From assembly GCF_009363435.1 (NCBI RefSeq), contig NZ_CP045354.1, forward strand, positions 3,500,501 to 3,564,500: a DNA stretch of 64,000 nt. Reading direction: 5' to 3'. Source of the DNA: Labrenzia sp. THAF82. GTDB taxonomy: Bacteria; Pseudomonadota; Alphaproteobacteria; Rhizobiales; Stappiaceae. Within the stretch, counting starts at the first letter, position 1. Every line of letters starts with the position of its first letter. The notes under the pieces were generated by a model, which was not told where the DNA came from, did no database searches, and saw only the letters and a list, made by a program, of their open reading frames with translations. Shown here piece by piece: positions 60,054 to 64,000 of this stretch. The translations under genes and the position numbers were made by a program.

Positions 60054-60105
60054 ACGCCGTTCCCCTTTCATGTACGTCGTCCCCCGTTACACCCTGGAAC
60101 GGCGT
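60054..60105. repeat. Hairpin repeat, copy 2
   Basis: ACGCCGTTCC (60054-60063) pairs with GGAACGGCGT (60096-60105) around 32 bp containing CGTCCCCCGTTAC. Compared with copy 1 the fourth stem base and its partner have both changed, keeping the pairing. Confidence 0.75.
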
Positions 60106-60138
60106 GATCGGTTGAATCGAAATTTTCGAAAACAGCGA

Positions 60139-60312
60139 TCAGGTTGAATAAATCGCCAAAAGTCCACTTAATGTGGCGCTTTCGGTGACTGCATCGTGCG
60201 GTACCAGAACATACCGCCAAGGTTTACCGTCGCCCTCAGGGGCAAATTCATTGGCGTGCTTTACCCACTCTTTAGCAGCCCGGGCTTTGGAGAGAACGAT
60301 CGGATCAGTCTG
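60139..60312 (-). pseudogene. Remnant of type III restriction/helicase C-terminus, copy 2
   Basis: IVLSKARAAKEWVKHANEFA, then GKPWRYVLVPHDAVTESATL and a normal stop, match the extreme C-terminus of type III restriction Res subunits and related helicases (KWxxYA...GKPWxYxLIPHD). Only about 57 residues remain; upstream it is joined to an IS3 orfA fragment. Confidence 0.68.
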
Positions 60313-60405
60313 CCGCTTCGACACCTCCTCCACCGGATACCCCCGCTCGGTGATCTACGCCACCCCATCCCGTTTGATTTCGTCGCTGAAGTTGGATTTG
60401 CCCAT
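60313..60405 (-). pseudogene. IS3-family transposase OrfA N-terminal fragment with nonsense mutation
   Basis: After AAGGAGGCC the minus strand reads MGKSNFSDEIKRDGVA, stop (TAG), ITERGYPVEEVSKR. Without the stop this is the start of an IS3-family OrfA (the family normally has Gln at the stop). The frame then runs into the restriction/helicase remnant. No OrfB or terminal repeats were identified. Confidence 0.75.
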
Positions 60406-60479
60406 CATGGCCTCCTTGCTTCTAAATTAGGGAAGAAGGCGCGTATGAACAAAGGGGCTATTCACTCCAAGCAGACTCT

Positions 60480-60520
60480 GATTCGCCGATTACGCTCGCT
60501 GAGCATCGGCGAATCCTTTT
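60480..60520 (+). terminator. Rho-independent terminator upstream of the BTAD regulator
   Basis: GATTCGCCGAT (60480-60490) pairs perfectly with ATCGGCGAATC (60505-60515) around a 14-base loop, followed by CTTTTT. It separates the remnant-rich region from the regulator gene; 60521-60713 is A/T-rich and probably its promoter. Confidence 0.85.
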
Positions 60521-60713
60521 TGTGTTGTCGTAGCATTAATTTCATACTACCATATCAATCCAAGAAATAGAATGGCAACCTTTAATTGCGTAAATCTCTA
60601 GCTTATATTCGCAAGTCTTAAACTGGCCGCTCGTGCTTCACGCACACGTCCTGATGTGATTTCTTTTTGATCGCATACGTAGTTTTGGAGTTTCTGCCTG
60701 TCGGAGTATTTTC

Positions 60714-61496
60714 ATGAACGATGTGAGTTTTCTTGGGACATTTCGCGTCGGGACAGGCTCTAACGCGCGATGTGCGGGAAGCGGTGTTGCCGGCCGAGAA
60801 ACCATTGCCTATTTATTTCAAAATCCGAACCATATGTTCGACCGCGAGGTCATTACACAACGCTTCTGGTCGGATGAGGATCGCGAAAATTCAAAACCCG
60901 CATTGAATAATGTTGCCTCGCGCCTGCGCAGAGCGCTCGAAAAATCAAAGATCAAGTCGGTCGTTCTGCGCGCGGACAAATGGAGCATCGGCATCTATTT
61001 GGAAGACGAAGAGCTGACGGACACGCGTGCCCTGTCGCTCGCGTTGCGCCAGCTTCAACTGGGCGAAGGCGATCCCCAGGAATTGTACAGGCGGATCCAA
61101 GACCTTTACCGCGGCGAATTCCTGCCCGGACACAGCAACTGCTGGACGATGATCGAACGCGAACGCATGTTGTCCATCTATGTGCGCGCCATGCTGCTCG
61201 TCACGGAACGGCTGTTCCGGGAAAAAGCGTACAATGAGGCGACAGATTGTTGCCGGGCCATTCTCGCACATGATCCCTTAAGGGAATCCGTTCATCGCAG
61301 ACTGATGCTCCTGCAGGTCCTGCGCGGTGAAGGCGGCAAGATGTGCCAGCATTATTCGAACTTCAAAAACACCTTGCGCGCGGAATGCTGCGCCGCCCCG
61401 ACCTGGCGGACCCAATCGCTGTTCGCGGTGCTGAGCAAGGAACCCAGCCGGTCTCAGCTTGAAAGCATTGTGAACGGCGAGATCTCGGTCGACTGA
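60714..61496 (+). CDS. BTAD-domain (SARP-like) transcriptional activator
   Basis: 260 aa. N-terminal winged-helix DNA-binding domain (about 1-95): ETIAYLFQNPNHMFDREVIT, FWSDEDRENSKPALNNVASR. The bacterial transcriptional activation domain follows (about 100-245): RIQDLYRGEFLPGHSNCWTM, ATDCCRAILAHDPLRESVHR and RLMLLQVLRGEGGKMCQHY. SARP/BTAD regulators typically switch on secondary-metabolite loci, mostly in actinobacteria; here it precedes a DUF1702/FG-GAP cluster. ATG 60714 is the only good start. Confidence 0.87.
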   Translation: MNDVSFLGTFRVGTGSNARCAGSGVAGRETIAYLFQNPNHMFDREVITQRFWSDEDRENSKPALNNVASRLRRALEKSKIKSVVLRADKWSIGIYLEDEELTDTRALSLALRQLQLGEGDPQELYRRIQDLYRGEFLPGHSNCWTMIERERMLSIYVRAMLLVTERLFREKAYNEATDCCRAILAHDPLRESVHRRLMLLQVLRGEGGKMCQHYSNFKNTLRAECCAAPTWRTQSLFAVLSKEPSRSQLESIVNGEISVD

Positions 61497-61941
61497 GCCT
61501 CTGCAAACAACCAGCCGGTGCAAAGGCATGCCCTCTTCCGGCCTCACTGACTGACAGGATACCAATCCGGGGCCCCGCCCCACGCTTCATTTCCAGCGCA
61601 ATTGACCACAGTTTGGCTTGTGCATGACGAAGCGGTGTCTGATCCGGCATTGTGGAATCAGCGTATAATCTTCAGATAAACCCGGCACCTGCCCCGTCCG
61701 AGCGTCTCTATGGGTTCAGCCAGGTCCTTGCGGCCGCCGACTGTGAGTAAAATGACAGCAAACTGATAGCCTGATGTCAGTGCGGGGCAACGGCTTTGTG
61801 AGCAAAGCCCGCTTCAAACGGGTGTCTTCCGTACGCTCTTCTTTCTTTTGGATAGTATGCTTCCGCCAGCGCAATTCATGAGTGCGTCCGGAGACGCCGA
61901 TTACCCTTTCGAAAACTCAGTTGAGTGGAGTTGTTCGTAAG
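61497..61941. other. Intergenic region before the DUF1702 cluster
   Basis: About 445 bp without a credible gene. It contains TATAAT near 61669 in GCGTATAATC, but no good -35 box at standard spacing. It probably holds the promoter of the next three genes. No terminator with a T-run was seen after the BTAD gene. Confidence 0.4.
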
Positions 61942-62145
61942 ATGGGTGATCGTAACACCGTGCTGAGAACCGAGTTGATCATACGCGCCTGGTGCGATGA
62001 AGATAAGCTCAAGGACGAAACGATCAGCGGGTCAATTACCACGCTGAACGGAGACAACGAAGCGCAGTTTGTCGGGCTGTCCCAGCTTTTCACGCGTCTT
62101 AGCGCCTTGCTGCGGCAATTGCTTGGGCCGGAGCAGCCGTCATGA
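61942..62145 (+). CDS. Small hypothetical protein preceding DUF1702
   Basis: 67 aa, not recognised with confidence. It reads TELIIRAWCDEDKLKDETIS, GSITTLNGDNEAQFVGLSQL, then FTRLSALLRQLL, a layout seen in small proteins of natural-product loci (strand-strand-helix). A GTG at 61882 would add 20 residues. The stop overlaps the DUF1702 start by 4 bp (ATGA), so it is translationally coupled and probably real. Confidence 0.65.
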   Translation: MGDRNTVLRTELIIRAWCDEDKLKDETISGSITTLNGDNEAQFVGLSQLFTRLSALLRQLLGPEQPS

Positions 62146-63152
62146 GGATCGGCTCGCTTTCCTCTCCTATGTCCGGCTCGGCTAAGAGCTGGCGGTCTTC
62201 CTTGTGGCGCGTTCTCAAACTGCCGCCGGAAATGGCGTCCCTGGACAGGTTAAAGTCGGGATCTTTTGATCAGAACCGGTTCAAACAGCTTGAAGCGATC
62301 ACATCGACCTTCGTCCGTGGCTACAACCTGATGTTCGACCGGGGCGCCGTGGTCAACCTCACCACTGCTTTCCGCGACACCCCCGCGGAGCGGCGCGGGT
62401 TTCTGGTGGAAGGCGCTGCAATGGGGGCCTGCATCCGGGACGGATTGTCCTTAAGGCGCAGCCATCTCGACAGCTTGTACCGGGAATATGGCGGCGAATT
62501 TCAATATCTCATTCAGGTTGGCACCGGCTGGGCTCTTGCACGCATGCCCTGGCTGGGAGGCCACATCAAGCGGCGGCTGCCCTTGTTTCACTTTTCGCTC
62601 ACTCTTGACGGACAGGGATTCCACGACACTTTCTTTCACCCTGAACGCCTGACCGATGGAGATTTGCGCGAGACCCGCGGCAAGGCCTTGAAAGCATATG
62701 ACCAGGGGATCGGGCGCGCACTCTGGTTTGTGTCCCTGTGCCGCGTCGACCAGGTGTCAGACATCGTGTCCGGATTTTCCGGAGACCGCCATAACGACCT
62801 CCTCTCCGGTCTGGGACTGGCCCTGACATATACCGGCGTCGCCTCGCCTGCGGACTGCTCCCGGCTGCTTGACCGCTTTCCCGAGCATCGGGGCGCGATC
62901 GCGCAGGGCGCGGCCTTTGCCGCCACAGCGCATGTCGAGGCGGCAACCGGCAACGAGGACAGCGAACGTGTCTGCGCCGCCCTCGCCGGCCTTCCGGCAC
63001 AAGCCTGCGCCGAGATTGTCACACGCCAGCGCCCGGCGGCCTCGCCGGCAACAAAGGCCAACGGGCTCCATCTCTACGAGGCTTGGCGGCGATCCGTCCA
63101 GCAGACGCTCATCTCCCAGCCGCAACATGAACTTCTGCGAGCACCATCATGA
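62142..63152 (+). CDS. DUF1702 family protein
   Basis: 336 aa soluble protein. MASLDRLKSGSFDQNRFKQL, EAITSTFVRGYNLMF, FLVEGAAMGACIRDGLS, VGTGWALARMPW, LDGQGFHDTFFHPER, ALWFVSLCRVDQV and SGLGLALTYTGVA together match DUF1702, a family found in enediyne and related biosynthetic loci with UnbU/UnbV-type genes. The activity is unknown. It overlaps both neighbours by 4 bp. G+C is clearly higher than in the rest of the window. Confidence 0.85.
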   Translation: MRIGSLSSPMSGSAKSWRSSLWRVLKLPPEMASLDRLKSGSFDQNRFKQLEAITSTFVRGYNLMFDRGAVVNLTTAFRDTPAERRGFLVEGAAMGACIRDGLSLRRSHLDSLYREYGGEFQYLIQVGTGWALARMPWLGGHIKRRLPLFHFSLTLDGQGFHDTFFHPERLTDGDLRETRGKALKAYDQGIGRALWFVSLCRVDQVSDIVSGFSGDRHNDLLSGLGLALTYTGVASPADCSRLLDRFPEHRGAIAQGAAFAATAHVEAATGNEDSERVCAALAGLPAQACAEIVTRQRPAASPATKANGLHLYEAWRRSVQQTLISQPQHELLRAPS

Positions 63153-64000
63153 ACCGTACCCTTTTTGCCGCGGCGATCATTCCCGCCTCCTTTCTGGGCA
63201 TGGCTGTTTTGTCCGCGCATGCTCCTTTTCCGGACATAGAGGACTTTGCCTTCGAGCGGCACGAGCTTCCGTCTCTTGGACAGAACGAGAGGTCTATCCG
63301 GTACGTAAACCCCGGGTTTGAAAGCATCAGCGCCTGGATTTCCTCGGTCGGCGCGGCGGTCGCCCTGTTCGATCATGACGGCGACGGCCTGCACAATGAC
63401 TACTGCCTCGTGGATCCCCGGTATGACAGCGTAACTGTTGGCCCCGTCCCGACGACCGGTGACCGCTTTTCCCCCTTCGCGATCCGGTGGTCGGACAGAA
63501 CAATTGCCGCCAACAGTGTCGCGCCCATGGGCTGTCTTCCGATAGATGCTGACCAGGATGGCCGGATGGACCTCGTCGTTTATTATTGGGGGCGCGGCCC
63601 CTCGCTCCATCTGGCGTCCGGAGGCTTCGAGCCCCGGCAGCTTCTGGCCGAACCCGAAATCTGGAACACCAACGCGGCCACGGTTGCCGACGTGAATGGC
63701 GATGGCCAGAACGACCTGCTGTTCGGAAACTATTTTCCGGACGGCATGCATATCCTTGGCCGAACCGGCGCCGTCCACATGCAGCGCTCCATGAGCCGCG
63801 CCCGCAATGCCGGGCGCAACAGGCTGTTTCTTGGGCGCGTGACGGCAGACCCGGCGGAGCCCTTGTTCGACGATGCCAGTTCCGCCTTGTATGACGCGGT
63901 TCCAAATGGCTGGACCTTGGGGATCGGCGCCGCCGATATCGACGACGACGGCTACCCGGAACTCTTCATCTCCAATGATTTCGGCCCGGATCAGTTGCTG
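63149..64000 (+). CDS. FG-GAP/VCBS repeat protein, CRTAC1/UnbV-like (3' end outside window)
   Basis: The first 284 codons are present. Signal-like N-terminus (TLFAAAIIPASFLGMAVLSA). Calcium-binding DxDxDG repeats at FDHDGDGLHND (74-84), DADQDGRMDL (133-142), DVNGDGQNDL (181-190) and DIDDDGYPEL (263-272) show a beta-propeller of FG-GAP type. The end FISNDFGPDQLL is typical of CRTAC1-like proteins, which often end in an ASPIC/UnbV domain. The start overlaps the DUF1702 stop by 4 bp. Confidence 0.85.
   Translation, partial: MNRTLFAAAIIPASFLGMAVLSAHAPFPDIEDFAFERHELPSLGQNERSIRYVNPGFESISAWISSVGAAVALFDHDGDGLHNDYCLVDPRYDSVTVGPVPTTGDRFSPFAIRWSDRTIAANSVAPMGCLPIDADQDGRMDLVVYYWGRGPSLHLASGGFEPRQLLAEPEIWNTNAATVADVNGDGQNDLLFGNYFPDGMHILGRTGAVHMQRSMSRARNAGRNRLFLGRVTADPAEPLFDDASSALYDAVPNGWTLGIGAADIDDDGYPELFISNDFGPDQLL

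Noticed and set aside
63074-63778. 234-codon minus-strand open frame at the right edge
   Set aside because: Lies antisense to DUF1702 and the FG-GAP protein; explained by high G+C.
47447-64000. Right attachment site of the island
   Set aside because: No second copy of the tRNA-Gln 3' end was found by eye in this stretch.

Overview
The window looks like the chromosome of a marine alphaproteobacterium of the Hyphomicrobiales, most likely near Stappiaceae (Roseibium/Labrenzia). This rests on gene content and order: phosphatidylcholine synthase, IalB, HspQ, a malyl-CoA lyase, the block gyrA-coaD-two cyclophilins-queA-tgt, and the block ppx/gppA-rlmE-guaB-rsmB-guaA. The genus is inference; no rRNA is present.

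Bases 1-47,370 are ordinary core chromosome. From the left: a purine-catabolism operon on the minus strand (quinone reductase, LysR regulator, uraH, xdhA, xdhB, xdhC running off the edge); lipid and membrane genes (pcs, a DUF2182 protein, a UbiH-like hydroxylase, an AEC transporter, an LpxL-type acyltransferase); malyl-CoA lyase, hspQ and an IalB-like protein; a YejA-like peptide-binding protein followed by a degenerate AMP-ligase and a pseudo-receiver protein; frnE-like, eno, kdsA, galU and a UDP-sugar dehydrogenase; queuosine, CoA and gyrase genes; then GMP synthesis and rRNA modification. A DksA/TraR-like gene at 37,285 has an 11-bp perfect hairpin over its ribosome binding site, and an HxlR/oxidoreductase pair has a clear operator-like palindrome.

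At 47,374 there is a tRNA-Gln(CTG), followed at once by a tyrosine recombinase. This is taken as the left edge of a genomic island that continues beyond the window; no second copy of the tRNA 3' end was seen. The island carries, in order: a complete Gabija anti-phage system (gajA, gajB); an unusual minus-strand pair, namely a soluble FtsH-like AAA+ M41 protease with a nuclease-like N-terminus and a PD-(D/E)XK-like partner, next to a divergent small XRE regulator; about 0.9 kb of non-coding DNA with two sets of helically phased CGATTCA boxes and five CAAGGATTCGC boxes; a DUF3102-like gene with small accessory genes; two degenerate copies of a type III restriction/helicase C-terminus, each beside a hairpin whose stem has a compensatory base-pair change; and a dead IS3 orfA fragment.

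The last 3.3 kb is visibly richer in G+C. It holds a BTAD (SARP-like) regulator, a small protein, a DUF1702 protein and the start of an FG-GAP/VCBS protein, the last three overlapping by 4 bp. DUF1702 and FG-GAP/UnbV proteins are known companions of enediyne-type biosynthetic loci, so a natural-product cluster may begin here.

The two best candidates for something new are the nuclease/AAA+/metalloprotease module beside Gabija (53,374-56,876) and the BTAD-DUF1702-FG-GAP cluster at the right edge.
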